From positions 1 through 33,719 of the IMG/VR virus record IMGVR_UViG_3300028384_001258: a stretch of DNA of 33,719 bases, one strand, 5' to 3'. A program made the position numbers and the translations under genes. The notes under the pieces were generated by a model, which did no database searches, was not told where the DNA came from, and worked only from the letters and a program-made list of their open reading frames with translations. Source of the DNA: a virus. Of the stretch, positions 17,087 to 23,368 are shown in pieces (positions within the stretch are counted from its first letter, which is position 1; each line of letters opens with the position of its first letter).

Positions 17087-17740
17087 ATGATACATATTGA
17101 CTGTTCTAGAGAACCTCTAGATTTTTCACAATACGATCTGGCACAAGATGAGATCTTTGTGATCGATAATCTATTTCCATGGTGGTTTGTTCATCACATA
17201 GACAAAACAATCCTGCATGGATTTGGATGGCAATATGGTCTCTGTAGTGGTCATAAAAGTAAATCAGATGGTACTCCAGATTGGGATTATGATAAGGGTG
17301 CCGATTTCGACTTTGAAGTTCCTTGTTTCAAACAATCAATTTATCCACCTAGATCAGAATCTGCAAGTGACAGTGCCTACGGAATGTTGTATAATGCAGT
17401 GGTAGGTTCTATTGATTTCGATTTAGAACTGGGAGAAATCCTAGTAAATGGACAACAATATATCCATAACACTACTATTCATCAGGATTGTAGTTGTGAC
17501 AATGGATTAAGCTGGATTTATTATGTAAATAAAAGATGGGAACCAGAATGGGGTGGTCCAACTATCATTGAACATAATGGAGAAACAGTAGAAGTTTTAC
17601 CAAAACCAGGAAGAGTATGTTTCTTCAAAGGTAATATTCCACATAGAGGTGCTCCTCCCAATGGAGAATATTACCGAGGACTTAGAGCAACTCTAGTATA
17701 TAAAACTATGAGAAAGGATCCCCTACCTACTAGACAATGA
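17087..17740 (+). CDS. Fe(II)/2-oxoglutarate-dependent oxygenase-like protein
   Basis: A 217-residue protein with the double-stranded beta-helix signature. An HxD motif occurs in YIHNTTIHQDCSCDNGLSW, then WGGPTII with a GETVEVLPKPGRVCFF strand pair, the distal His in GNIPHRGAPP, and the 2OG-binding Arg in RGLRATLVYK. These residues bind Fe(II) (H, D, H) and 2-oxoglutarate (R). Members of this superfamily hydroxylate proteins, nucleic acids or small molecules; the substrate here is unknown. T4-like cyanophages often carry such genes. Its stop overlaps the next oxygenase-like gene (ATGA). Confidence 0.8.
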   Translation: MIHIDCSREPLDFSQYDLAQDEIFVIDNLFPWWFVHHIDKTILHGFGWQYGLCSGHKSKSDGTPDWDYDKGADFDFEVPCFKQSIYPPRSESASDSAYGMLYNAVVGSIDFDLELGEILVNGQQYIHNTTIHQDCSCDNGLSWIYYVNKRWEPEWGGPTIIEHNGETVEVLPKPGRVCFFKGNIPHRGAPPNGEYYRGLRATLVYKTMRKDPLPTRQ

Positions 17741-18267
17741 AGAAAGAAATCTTTGCTATTCCAATCTTTGAAGACACTATTGATTTAGAACTATTCAAAG
17801 TTCCTCCATGTAAAGATGGAGAAATTATAGAAACTTGGGATTCAAAAGTTCCAACGTCGTTTAATTCTAAACTAGATATTAGTGAAGATGCTATGCAGCA
17901 TCTAGTCAATGTCATTGAGAGAAATCTTGGTCCTGAGGGTTTAATTGCTATGAATCCTCGCATTGAACATATTTGGAGGAATGTATATAAGGAGAATGAT
18001 TATCAGGATCCACATATTCATCCAGTATGCCAATGGAGTTTTATCATTTATGAAACTGTCAGATCCAAAACATCATTCTTAAATCCCTCATTGGGCATCG
18101 TTCAAGAAAAGTATGGTATGAATTGCCGTGCTTTTCCACCAGACTATAAACCAGATCTGGAACCAGGAAGTATTATTATCTTCCCGTCAATGTTGCTTCA
18201 TTTCGTAAATAGTGGTAATATTGGCAGTACAATCTCAGGAAACATCTACATGGATTATGGAGGATAA
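17737..18267 (+). CDS. 2OG-Fe(II) oxygenase-like protein (2OG-FeII_Oxy_5 type)
   Basis: A 176-residue protein starting in the stop of the upstream oxygenase. Motifs: WRNVYKENDYQDPHIHPVCQ with the H-x-H-P of the 2OG-FeII_Oxy_5 group, then SFIIYETV, LEPGSIIIFPSMLLHFVNSG with the distal His, and TISGNIYMDYG as the closing strand. The last part replaces the usual 'R-x-S-I-A-F-N', so the 2OG-binding Arg is not evident and activity is uncertain. Together with the preceding gene it forms a two-gene oxygenase unit. Confidence 0.7.
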   Translation: MKKEIFAIPIFEDTIDLELFKVPPCKDGEIIETWDSKVPTSFNSKLDISEDAMQHLVNVIERNLGPEGLIAMNPRIEHIWRNVYKENDYQDPHIHPVCQWSFIIYETVRSKTSFLNPSLGIVQEKYGMNCRAFPPDYKPDLEPGSIIIFPSMLLHFVNSGNIGSTISGNIYMDYGG

Positions 18268-18268
18268 C

Positions 18269-18484
18269 ATGGAAGAAGAAAAAGTAATTAGAAGTGAACC
18301 TAATGCCAAGTATGGCAATGAACTCCTACTAGACAATATTGATTATATTGGTCAAGCAGTGGGTGATATCATTACCAGACTCAAGAGGCTAGAACAACGG
18401 ATGGATGCCGTTGAAGTTGATGCAAGATCAGCTAACTTCCAAATCAACAGAGTTTTAGATTACACTATTGGAGATGGAAAATGA
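18269..18484 (+). CDS. Small coiled-coil protein
   Basis: A 71-residue protein, mostly helical: LLLDNIDYIGQAVGDIITRL then KRLEQRMDAVEVDARSANFQ, with heptad-like hydrophobic spacing. ATG 18269 is preferred because GGAGGA (18259-18264) is four bases upstream and inside the previous gene's end; an in-frame ATG at 18257 is possible. The stop overlaps the next small ORF (ATGA). Small dimeric coiled-coil proteins of this kind are frequent in cyanophages; function unknown. Confidence 0.65.
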   Translation: MEEEKVIRSEPNAKYGNELLLDNIDYIGQAVGDIITRLKRLEQRMDAVEVDARSANFQINRVLDYTIGDGK

Positions 18485-18621
18485 CTACAAAAACTTTCAA
18501 AAAAATTGACAAAAAAGGTCATGAAGAAATTTGGGAGTGGGAAGAAACTCCCGAACTTCGAGCATTCATCAAGAATCAGTCAACTTCAAAACTGTCCGCT
18601 CCTCCTACAAGACCCCAATAA
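18481..18621 (+). CDS. Very small ORF (46 aa), hypothetical
   Basis: A 46-residue frame starting in the ATGA overlap with the preceding stop. It is Lys-rich at the start (TTKTFKKIDKKGHEEI), has a Trp/Glu segment WEWEETPELRAF, and ends SAPPTRPQ. The coupled start and close fit between the upstream gene and the tRNA promoter argue that it is real. Function unknown. Confidence 0.5.
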   Translation: MTTKTFKKIDKKGHEEIWEWEETPELRAFIKNQSTSKLSAPPTRPQ

Positions 18622-18623
18622 TA

Positions 18624-18632
18624 TGGTATAAT
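18624..18632 (+). promoter_or_regulatory. Extended -10 promoter TGGTATAAT for the tRNA/tmRNA cluster
   Basis: TGG plus perfect TATAAT (18627-18632), identical to 178-186, ends eight bases before the first tRNA. The predicted start of transcription falls at about 18638-18641, so the transcript would begin at or just before tRNA-Met. No -35 box stands out. Confidence 0.6.
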
Positions 18633-18640
18633 AACATAGT

Positions 18641-18713
18641 GCTTCCTTAGCAATCTGGTGAATGCTCCGAACTCATAATTCGGTTAAGGAGAGTTCGATC
18701 CTCTCAGGAAGCA
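18641..18713 (+). tRNA. tRNA-Met (anticodon CAT)
   Basis: A 73-nt cloverleaf: acceptor GCTTCCT / AGGAAGC with discriminator A; D arm GCA...TGC; anticodon stem CCGAA/TTCGG with loop CTCATAA; variable TTAAG; T arm GAGAG-TTCGATC-CTCTC. CCA is not encoded (CTT follows), so the host must add it. A CAT anticodon could also be read as Ile after lysidine modification; the sequence alone does not decide. Confidence 0.88.
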
Positions 18714-18718
18714 CTTAT

Positions 18719-18804
18719 GCGAGTATGGCGGAATCGGTAGACGCACCAGACTTAAAATCTGTTGACTATATAAGGTCGTGGGAGTTCAAGTCTCCCTACT
18801 CGCA
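18719..18804 (+). tRNA. tRNA-Leu (anticodon TAA)
   Basis: An 86-nt class II tRNA: acceptor GCGAGTA / TACTCGC with discriminator A; D loop GAATCGGTAGA; anticodon loop CTTAAAA; long variable arm with GAC...GTC stem; T arm GGGAG-TTCAAGT-CTCCC. CC but no complete CCA follows. It is five bases after tRNA-Met. UUA-reading tRNA suits the AT-rich phage codon use. Confidence 0.93.
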
Positions 18805-18808
18805 CCTT

Positions 18809-18880
18809 GCCCTTGTAGCTCAGTGGTAGAGCAGCGCTTTTGTAAAGCGAAGGTCATCGGTTCAAATCCGTTCGAGGGCT
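18809..18880 (+). tRNA. tRNA-Thr (anticodon TGT)
   Basis: A 72-nt cloverleaf: acceptor GCCCTTG / CGAGGGC with one G-U pair, discriminator T; D arm AGCTC...GAGC; anticodon loop TTTGTAA; T arm TCGG-TTCAAAT-CCG-type. CCA not encoded. It is four bases after tRNA-Leu and directly before the 7-bp hairpin that precedes the tmRNA. Confidence 0.92.
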
Positions 18881-18898
18881 TTCACTCTTTTGAGTGAA
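18881..18898 (+). other. Perfect 7-bp hairpin between tRNA-Thr and tmRNA
   Basis: TTCACTC (18881-18887) pairs with GAGTGAA (18892-18898) around a TTTT loop. No T run follows, so it is not an ordinary terminator. It starts at the base after the tRNA-Thr discriminator and ends where the tmRNA acceptor piece begins, so it may guide RNA processing. Confidence 0.5.
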
Positions 18899-18949
18899 TA
18901 GGTTGCACCATCGACATTTCGGACAGGAGTTCGATTCTCCTCGCTTCCA
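18899..18949 (+). ncRNA. tmRNA acceptor piece (encoded first)
   Basis: This segment would become the short acceptor RNA: the 3' strand of helix 2 (around AGGTTGCACC), the GGAC linker, the T arm, the acceptor strand and the discriminator A, which would take alanine after CCA addition. AGGTT (18900-18904) can pair with AACCT (18997-19001), or GGTTGC (18901-18906) with GCAACC (19012-19017), in the coding piece; one of these probably forms the inter-piece helix. The 5' end is uncertain by a few bases. Confidence 0.82.
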
Positions 18950-18954
18950 CTCAT

Positions 18955-19168
18955 GGGGGCGCAATGGTTTCGACGGGGTATACGGAGTGTGACTGAAACC
19001 TGCTTGGATAAGCAACCAATAGATGCAAAAACATCTGATGTCGCTGCGAACAATATCGTAGCATTCTCCCGCACTCGCGAACTCGCGACTGCCTGAATGG
19101 GAGATCGGGGTTAGACTAGCCTTGTTACCCAAGTAGTCCGTGGGGGTGTAATGCCCCCTTCATTCAGG
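18955..19168 (+). ncRNA. tmRNA coding piece
   Basis: This piece starts at GGGGGCG and carries the D-loop-like GGTTTCGACGGGG, the upstream hairpins/pseudoknot region, the tag frame (19043-19096), and a 3' structured part closed by CCTGAATG (19092-19099) with CATTCAGG (19161-19168). The helix includes the tag's stop codon, as in known tmRNAs. Inside it a G5/C5 hairpin (19142-19146 with 19154-19158) probably belongs to a downstream pseudoknot. Precursor processing is expected to remove the 5-base insert CTCAT at 18950-18954. Confidence 0.85.
19043..19096 (+). other. tmRNA proteolysis-tag reading frame
   Basis: GCT GCG AAC AAT ATC followed by GTA GCA TTC TCC CGC ACT CGC and so on to TGA at 19094-19096. 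It encodes (A)ANNIVAFSRTRELATA. The ANNIV start and the FSR core are as in cyanobacterial tags (I recall ANNIVxFSRxxxPVAA for marine Synechococcus), but the end is ELATA instead of a PVAA-type ending. The resume codon is either GCT (19043) or GCG (19046). Confidence 0.85.
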
Positions 19169-19174
19169 AGTGTT

Positions 19175-19360
19175 ATGAAAATCAACTTATGGTATTCTAA
19201 GAGTATGTCGCAATGGCGATGGACTCTTACCGAAGAGTTTAGGAATGGAGTTACTAAACTAGAACAACATTCTGGTCAACATCCATTTCTTAGAGATGCT
19301 ATGAATGATGTAGCAAACACGGTTGAATATCTTTTGGATGAGCACACCAATCCCAAGTAG
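19175..19360 (+). CDS. Small protein encoded between tmRNA and tRNA-Asn
   Basis: A 61-residue protein: INLWYSKSMSQWRWTLTEEF, then RNGVTKLEQHSGQHPFLRDA and a helical C-terminus. The start at ATG 19175 is set by AGGAG (19166-19170) four bases upstream; an ATG at 19151 in the same frame would lie inside the tmRNA helix and lacks a site. The ribosome-binding site overlaps the 3' strand of the tmRNA closing helix, and the stop codon (19358-19360) lies inside tRNA-Asn, so RNA folding or processing could control expression. Trp-rich opening resembles small cyanobacterial/cyanophage hypothetical proteins; function unknown. Confidence 0.6.
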   Translation: MKINLWYSKSMSQWRWTLTEEFRNGVTKLEQHSGQHPFLRDAMNDVANTVEYLLDEHTNPK

Positions 19361-19422
19361 CTCAGTGGCAGAGCCGCCGACTGTTAATCGGCTGGTCGCT
19401 GGTTCAAATCCAGCCTTGGGAG
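19351..19422 (+). tRNA. tRNA-Asn (anticodon GTT)
   Basis: A 72-nt cloverleaf: acceptor TCCCAAG / CTTGGGA with discriminator G; D arm AGCTC...GAGC; anticodon stem CCGAC-TGTTAAT-CGG type with GTT; T arm GCTGG-TTCAAAT-CCAGC. No CCA. Its first ten bases contain the last codons of the upstream small CDS. Confidence 0.93.
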
Positions 19423-19425
19423 TAA

Positions 19426-19498
19426 GGGGAATTAGCTCAGTTGGTAGAGCGCCTGCTTTGCAAGCAGGATGTCAGCGGTTCGAGTCCGCTATTCTCCA
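19426..19498 (+). tRNA. tRNA-Ala (anticodon TGC)
   Basis: A 73-nt cloverleaf: acceptor GGGGAAT / ATTCTCC with one G-U pair and discriminator A; D arm AGCTC...GAGC; anticodon stem CCTGC/GCAGG, loop TTTGCAA; T arm AGCGG-TTCGAGT-CCGCT. CCA not encoded. The position-3/70 pair region has G-U potential, the alanine identity feature. Three bases after tRNA-Asn. Confidence 0.93.
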
Positions 19499-19523
19499 TA
19501 TATAATAGGAATTGGATAAGTAT

Positions 19524-20252
19524 ATGTTTGAATTAAGTGAGTCGATGGAGGTCGCTCAAATTGATAACATCGGACCAAATGCTGTTACTTGTGTTGTTAT
19601 CGATAACCTCTATGCAAATCCAGATGAAGTTAGAAGATTTGCATTAAAACATAGGGGTGAAGCAGAGAAGATTAATGAATATTGTGACTTTGGTGATCGG
19701 TTAGCAATTAAACACAAGGATATCCGCAATATAAAAGAAGTTGTTGATGATTTTGTTAGGAACCGTGCTATCTGGAATAACTGGTATGACGAGTTATCAT
19801 ATGAAACTAACTGGCATGATGCCGAGTTTCTAGTAAATTTCACTAGTCACCAAACTTTAGTTAATAATCCATTTGGATTAATTCCACATCAAGACACATA
19901 TCTAAGATTTCAACTCCCAAGTAGATTTGGAGTTGTAATCTATTTAAATACTCCTGAGGAGTGTGAGGGAGGCACAAACTTTTATAGTTACCTTGGCAAA
20001 CAAGGACTCGAAAGATCTTTATTGTATGAGAAACAATTTAAAGATATTACGAGTGCCGATAATAAATGTACTGAGACATATGAAGAGTTATTCAATACAA
20101 TTCAAATGTCCTCTGCACTGAAAATTGAAGCAGAGATTGGAATGAGATATAATAGAATGCTCATTTATCCTGTAGATATTCTTCACGCACCAAGTATGGC
20201 TCCTGGATGGTTTAAAAATCATGAAAGAATTGCACAAGTAATGTTCTTATGA
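19524..20252 (+). CDS. DUF6445-like putative Fe(II)/2OG oxygenase
   Basis: A 242-residue protein from ATG 19524; a TTG at 19512 in frame is less likely because AGGA (19507-19510) would be too close. Motifs: VVIDNLYANPDEVRRFAL at the N-terminus, typical of this family; P-H-Q-D (HxD) in LIPHQDTYLRFQ; VVIYLNTPEECEGGTNFYSY; and the distal His in YPVDILHAPSMAPGWF. The family is found in phages and bacteria with prolyl-hydroxylase-like folds; substrate unknown. The same layout occurs in the gene at 27558, a clear paralogue. A TATAAT at 19501-19506 may be its promoter. Confidence 0.75.
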   Translation: MFELSESMEVAQIDNIGPNAVTCVVIDNLYANPDEVRRFALKHRGEAEKINEYCDFGDRLAIKHKDIRNIKEVVDDFVRNRAIWNNWYDELSYETNWHDAEFLVNFTSHQTLVNNPFGLIPHQDTYLRFQLPSRFGVVIYLNTPEECEGGTNFYSYLGKQGLERSLLYEKQFKDITSADNKCTETYEELFNTIQMSSALKIEAEIGMRYNRMLIYPVDILHAPSMAPGWFKNHERIAQVMFL

Positions 20253-20258
20253 TATAAT
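20253..20258 (+). promoter_or_regulatory. Possible extended -10 (TGA-TATAAT) before a terminator
   Basis: TATAAT directly follows the TGA stop of the previous gene, and the TG of that stop gives the extended -10 pattern TGnTATAAT. A terminator begins 22 bases later, so any transcript starting near 20265 would be only about 50 nt long. Confidence 0.35.
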
Positions 20259-20280
20259 TAGTATGTGTGAAGGAAGTGCG

Positions 20281-20313
20281 ACCTCTCTGACCGTAGGGTT
20301 GGAGGGGTTTTTT
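20281..20313 (+). terminator. Intrinsic terminator after the 19524-20252 gene
   Basis: Stem ACCTCTC (20281-20287) with GGAGGGGT (20301-20308 region, one G-U pair), extended by ACC/GGT inside, followed by six T (20308-20313). It ends the RNA/oxygenase transcription unit before the tail fibre gene. Confidence 0.75.
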
Positions 20314-20318
20314 CATTG

Positions 20319-20326
20319 TCTAAATA
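20319..20326 (+). promoter_or_regulatory. Late-promoter-like box TCTAAATA before the tail fibre
   Basis: TCTAAATA just after the terminator and 30 bases before the fibre ATG at 20357, with AAGGA (20331-20335) in the leader. Same octamer as at 4181 (minus) and 17058. Confidence 0.6.
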
Positions 20327-20356
20327 CAGAAAGGAATCATATATTGAGCAGATAAG

Positions 20357-23300
20357 ATGCCTCTATCAAGATTAGAAAATTTTCTGAAGAACGCAGAAGG
20401 TAACATTCTATATGTAAACCCAAGTGATTTTGACGCTACCGATAGTATTGAAAACCGTGGTAACTCGCAGACGAGACCTTTCAAAACTATTCAAAGAGCA
20501 TTGATCGAGGCTGCTCGTTTTTCATATCAAACGGGAAAAAATAATGACAAAATCGACAGAACAACTATTCTGGTTTTTCCTGGCGTTCACTACATTGATA
20601 ACAGACCAGGATATACTGTAACAAATAATAATGGAAGTGCTGAGTTTAGAGTAAGAAAAAATGCTGGTTGGCAAACTGCTGACCTGACTCAGTTCACTTC
20701 TGAGACTAACTTTGATGTTTTAGATCCAAACAACGAACTCTATAAGTATAACTCTACAGAAGGTGGAGCAATTCTCCCCCGTGGTACTTCCATCATCGGT
20801 TTAGATCTCCGCAAAACTAAACTGAGACCACTATATGTACCCGATCCTCTAAATGATAACCAACTATATGGTGGTATTCTTCGTGTTACTGGTACTTGTT
20901 ACTTCACTGCTTTCACAATCTTTGATGCAGATATTTCTAAAAATGCATATTATGATTATGACAGCAATACAAAAATTCCAACATATTCTCACCATAAACT
21001 TGCTGCATTTACATATGCGGATGGTGTAAATAATGTATTGATTAATGGAACCGACTCTGGTCTAACTGACCTGGATATGTTCTATTTCAAAGTAGCACAA
21101 GCTTATGGTGATGCTTCGGGTAGACCAGTTCCCGACTTCCCCACATTTGATGATTTTGAACCAAGTGTAGACGAATTTAGAATTGTTGGTGACCTAGCTG
21201 CGGACCCCGTTGGCATTACCTCTATTAAGGCCGGTGATGGTAACACTCCTAACAATGTCATTACCGTCGATACAACTAAAGCACATGGATTATTCAAAGA
21301 TACTCCTGTTCTTATTGCTGGTATCACAACATCTGTCAACTCATATAACGGATCCTTCTTAGTAGAAGAAGTTATTAGTGACACACAGTTTAGATACTTA
21401 GCTCCCAGTGTTCCTATTACTGCACTCCCAACTCCACAAGAGATTCAAAACTCTTCTGTAATTATTGAACCAGATACTGTTGGTTCTGCATCTCCATATG
21501 TTTTCAACTGTTCTCTTCGTTCCGTTTTCGGTCTAAACGGGTTAGATTGTGATGGAGATAAAGCTACTGGATTTAAATCCATGGTTTGTGCTCAGTTTAC
21601 GGGCATCTCTATTCAAAAGGATGATAATGCTTTTGTCCTCTATAATCCAGATACTGCAGTATTTAACGATGACTTAAGTGTATCGGATTCTGATAGACCT
21701 CTGCACTCAAACTCCAGAGCAATCTATAAACCAACCTTTGAGACCTCTCACATGAGAGTGAGAAACAATGCTGTTGTTCAGTTGGTTTCTATCTTCGCTA
21801 TTGCATATGCACGTCACTTCCATGCAGAAAGAGGTGGTGACGCATCTATTACTAACTCCAACTCTAACTTTGGACAAACGGCTCTAGAGTCTAGTGGTTT
21901 CAGACCAGAGTCATTTAACCGTGATGATGTTGGATATATCACTCACGTTCTTCCCCCCAGAGAGATTCCAAAGAATGAAACTACAGCATCTTGGTTAACA
22001 CTCGACACACAGAAGACGGTTGGTATTGGCATTACAGATCGACTATATCTTTTCAATTATAACACTGAAGAAATTGTTCCACCTGCACAGGTTGACTCAT
22101 ATAGAATTGGTGCGAAGAAAAGAGATAAATTATTCCTCTCTGTTGTAAATACTCTCTCTGGACAAGCTGTTCAAGAGACTTATGAAACCCCGATTCTTAT
22201 GCAGGTTCCTTCTGGGACGGGTGTTGAATCGGAGAAAGAATATCAAGTCATCAGAAATTCTGGTGTTAATGCTATTATTTCTAATGTCATTAGTTTTACA
22301 ACTAATCATCAGCTTAATAATGGAGAAAAGATTAGAGTTTTTTCCAACACTGGTGAAACTCCAAATGGTATTGTAAATGATAAAATCTATTATGCTATTG
22401 CTGGTGGAAATCTCGCTGCAAATAGAATTCAGTTAGCATCTACATTTAATGATGCACTATCTCGTAGACCTTTAACTGGTATTTCTAATGGTGGTGGAGA
22501 ACTAACTGTAGTTTCTAGAGTTACCGATAAATTGCCAGGAGATCCTGGACACCCAATTCAATTTGATAGTGTCAATAACCAATGGTACATCTTGGGTCAC
22601 CCAAGTGAAACCTTTAACCAAATTACCCCAGCACTTAGAACTATTGGTGCAGGTGTTATTGGAAATGAAACTGGTTCCACTTATGTAAAACGTAGAGTAG
22701 ATAATAGATCTCTGATTGATAGGTTATATCGTGTAAGATATGTTCTGCCTAAGGAACATGTTGATGCTCGTGCTCCTAAACCTGGATTTGTTCTGCAAGA
22801 ATCTAAGACTGTTGGTATTGGTAGTGCATCATTCCTGACCGCTGATCTATCCAACCCAACTCAACTTAAGAATGTTAAGATTATCAAAAAAGCTAATTAT
22901 AGCAATACTACCTTAACATTTGAGACAGAACTTCCTCACAGATTGAGTGAAGGTGATTTGGTAAAGGTAAGAAATGTAGAATCTGTTAATAATCCTCTCA
23001 ATAATTTTAACGTTGGATATAACGGCGAACATGTTGTCGATAATATCATTTCCAGCAAAGCATTTACTGTAACTGGAATCACCACAGATCCTGGTCTTTT
23101 CCTCAATGAAAACAACCAGAGAACAACACAACAACAAATTGAAGATTTACCAACATTAGAAAGATCCAAATCTAAGGATTCTTTCTATGTTTATCGAGTA
23201 CAGGAATCTAAACCACATATTCCTGGAACTGCTGGACAAGATGGTGTATATAACATCACTCTAGTTTGTGGATCTATCCCATTAGATAAAGATCTTGGTT

Positions 23301-23368
23301 TTGGTGTATCCTTCAAATCATTTTCACAAGACATTAGAAACCTTTATCCAATAGACAAAAATCACTAA
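20357..23368 (+). CDS. Giant tail fibre, N-terminal part (frameshifted gene)
   Basis: A 1003-residue frame that starts MPLSRLENFLKNAEGNILYV and carries NPSDFDATDSIENRGNSQTR, then PFKTIQRALIEAARFSYQTG and TTILVFPGVHYIDNRPGYTV, features familiar from the large cyanophage fibre/structural protein. The 'RPFKTIQRAL' element opens a parallel beta-helix, with many Asn/Gly turns. The frame ends at a TAA (23366-23368) right after a run of five A (23357-23361). The reading continues in the -1 frame as KSLTREALSYFMQGQE..., so this and the next feature are one gene of about 2392 codons if one A is added. It is likely an adhesin or baseplate-attached fibre. Confidence 0.82.
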   Translation: MPLSRLENFLKNAEGNILYVNPSDFDATDSIENRGNSQTRPFKTIQRALIEAARFSYQTGKNNDKIDRTTILVFPGVHYIDNRPGYTVTNNNGSAEFRVRKNAGWQTADLTQFTSETNFDVLDPNNELYKYNSTEGGAILPRGTSIIGLDLRKTKLRPLYVPDPLNDNQLYGGILRVTGTCYFTAFTIFDADISKNAYYDYDSNTKIPTYSHHKLAAFTYADGVNNVLINGTDSGLTDLDMFYFKVAQAYGDASGRPVPDFPTFDDFEPSVDEFRIVGDLAADPVGITSIKAGDGNTPNNVITVDTTKAHGLFKDTPVLIAGITTSVNSYNGSFLVEEVISDTQFRYLAPSVPITALPTPQEIQNSSVIIEPDTVGSASPYVFNCSLRSVFGLNGLDCDGDKATGFKSMVCAQFTGISIQKDDNAFVLYNPDTAVFNDDLSVSDSDRPLHSNSRAIYKPTFETSHMRVRNNAVVQLVSIFAIAYARHFHAERGGDASITNSNSNFGQTALESSGFRPESFNRDDVGYITHVLPPREIPKNETTASWLTLDTQKTVGIGITDRLYLFNYNTEEIVPPAQVDSYRIGAKKRDKLFLSVVNTLSGQAVQETYETPILMQVPSGTGVESEKEYQVIRNSGVNAIISNVISFTTNHQLNNGEKIRVFSNTGETPNGIVNDKIYYAIAGGNLAANRIQLASTFNDALSRRPLTGISNGGGELTVVSRVTDKLPGDPGHPIQFDSVNNQWYILGHPSETFNQITPALRTIGAGVIGNETGSTYVKRRVDNRSLIDRLYRVRYVLPKEHVDARAPKPGFVLQESKTVGIGSASFLTADLSNPTQLKNVKIIKKANYSNTTLTFETELPHRLSEGDLVKVRNVESVNNPLNNFNVGYNGEHVVDNIISSKAFTVTGITTDPGLFLNENNQRTTQQQIEDLPTLERSKSKDSFYVYRVQESKPHIPGTAGQDGVYNITLVCGSIPLDKDLGFGVSFKSFSQDIRNLYPIDKNH

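Larger units (their letters stand above)
18899..19168 (+). ncRNA. ssrA: Circularly permuted (two-piece) tmRNA
   Basis: Transfer-messenger RNA, which rescues stalled ribosomes and tags the unfinished protein for proteolysis. The two ends of a tmRNA are here, but in reverse order. The 3' tRNA-like part comes first: GGAC, T arm AGGAG-TTCGATT-CTCCT (18925-18941), acceptor strand CGCTTCC (18942-18948) and A (18949). After five bases comes the 5' end GGGGGCG (18955-18961), which pairs fully with CGCTTCC (two G-U pairs), then the hallmark AATGGTTTCGACGGGG. Hairpins TGCTT/AAGCA and AGATG/CATCT follow, then the tag frame and a long stem CCTGAATG/CATTCAGG enclosing further structure. This permuted order is known from cyanobacteria and alphaproteobacteria. 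Outer ends are approximate; CCA is not encoded. Confidence 0.92.

Noticed and set aside
18881-18898. Terminator after tRNA-Thr
   Set aside because: The hairpin is perfect but no T run follows (ATAGG), and the tmRNA continues directly.
18854-19132. Minus-strand frames of 92 and 70 aa across the tmRNA region
   Set aside because: They are antisense to tRNA-Thr and the tmRNA; their peptides are reverse readings of RNA stems and have no promoter or ribosome-binding site.
19351-19422. Phage integration site at tRNA-Asn
   Set aside because: No integrase, no duplicated tRNA 3' end, and the gene layout is that of a lytic T4-like phage.
19323-19505. 60-aa plus-strand frame across tRNA-Asn and tRNA-Ala
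   Set aside because: It is a read-through of two tRNA genes (the peptide contains tRNA T-arm translations such as ...GSNPAL), not a protein gene.
23356-23362. Canonical -1 programmed frameshift site
   Set aside because: C-AAA-AAT does not fit X-XXY-YYZ because the P-site tRNA would mispair at the first base; no clear downstream pseudoknot was seen. Indel is simpler.
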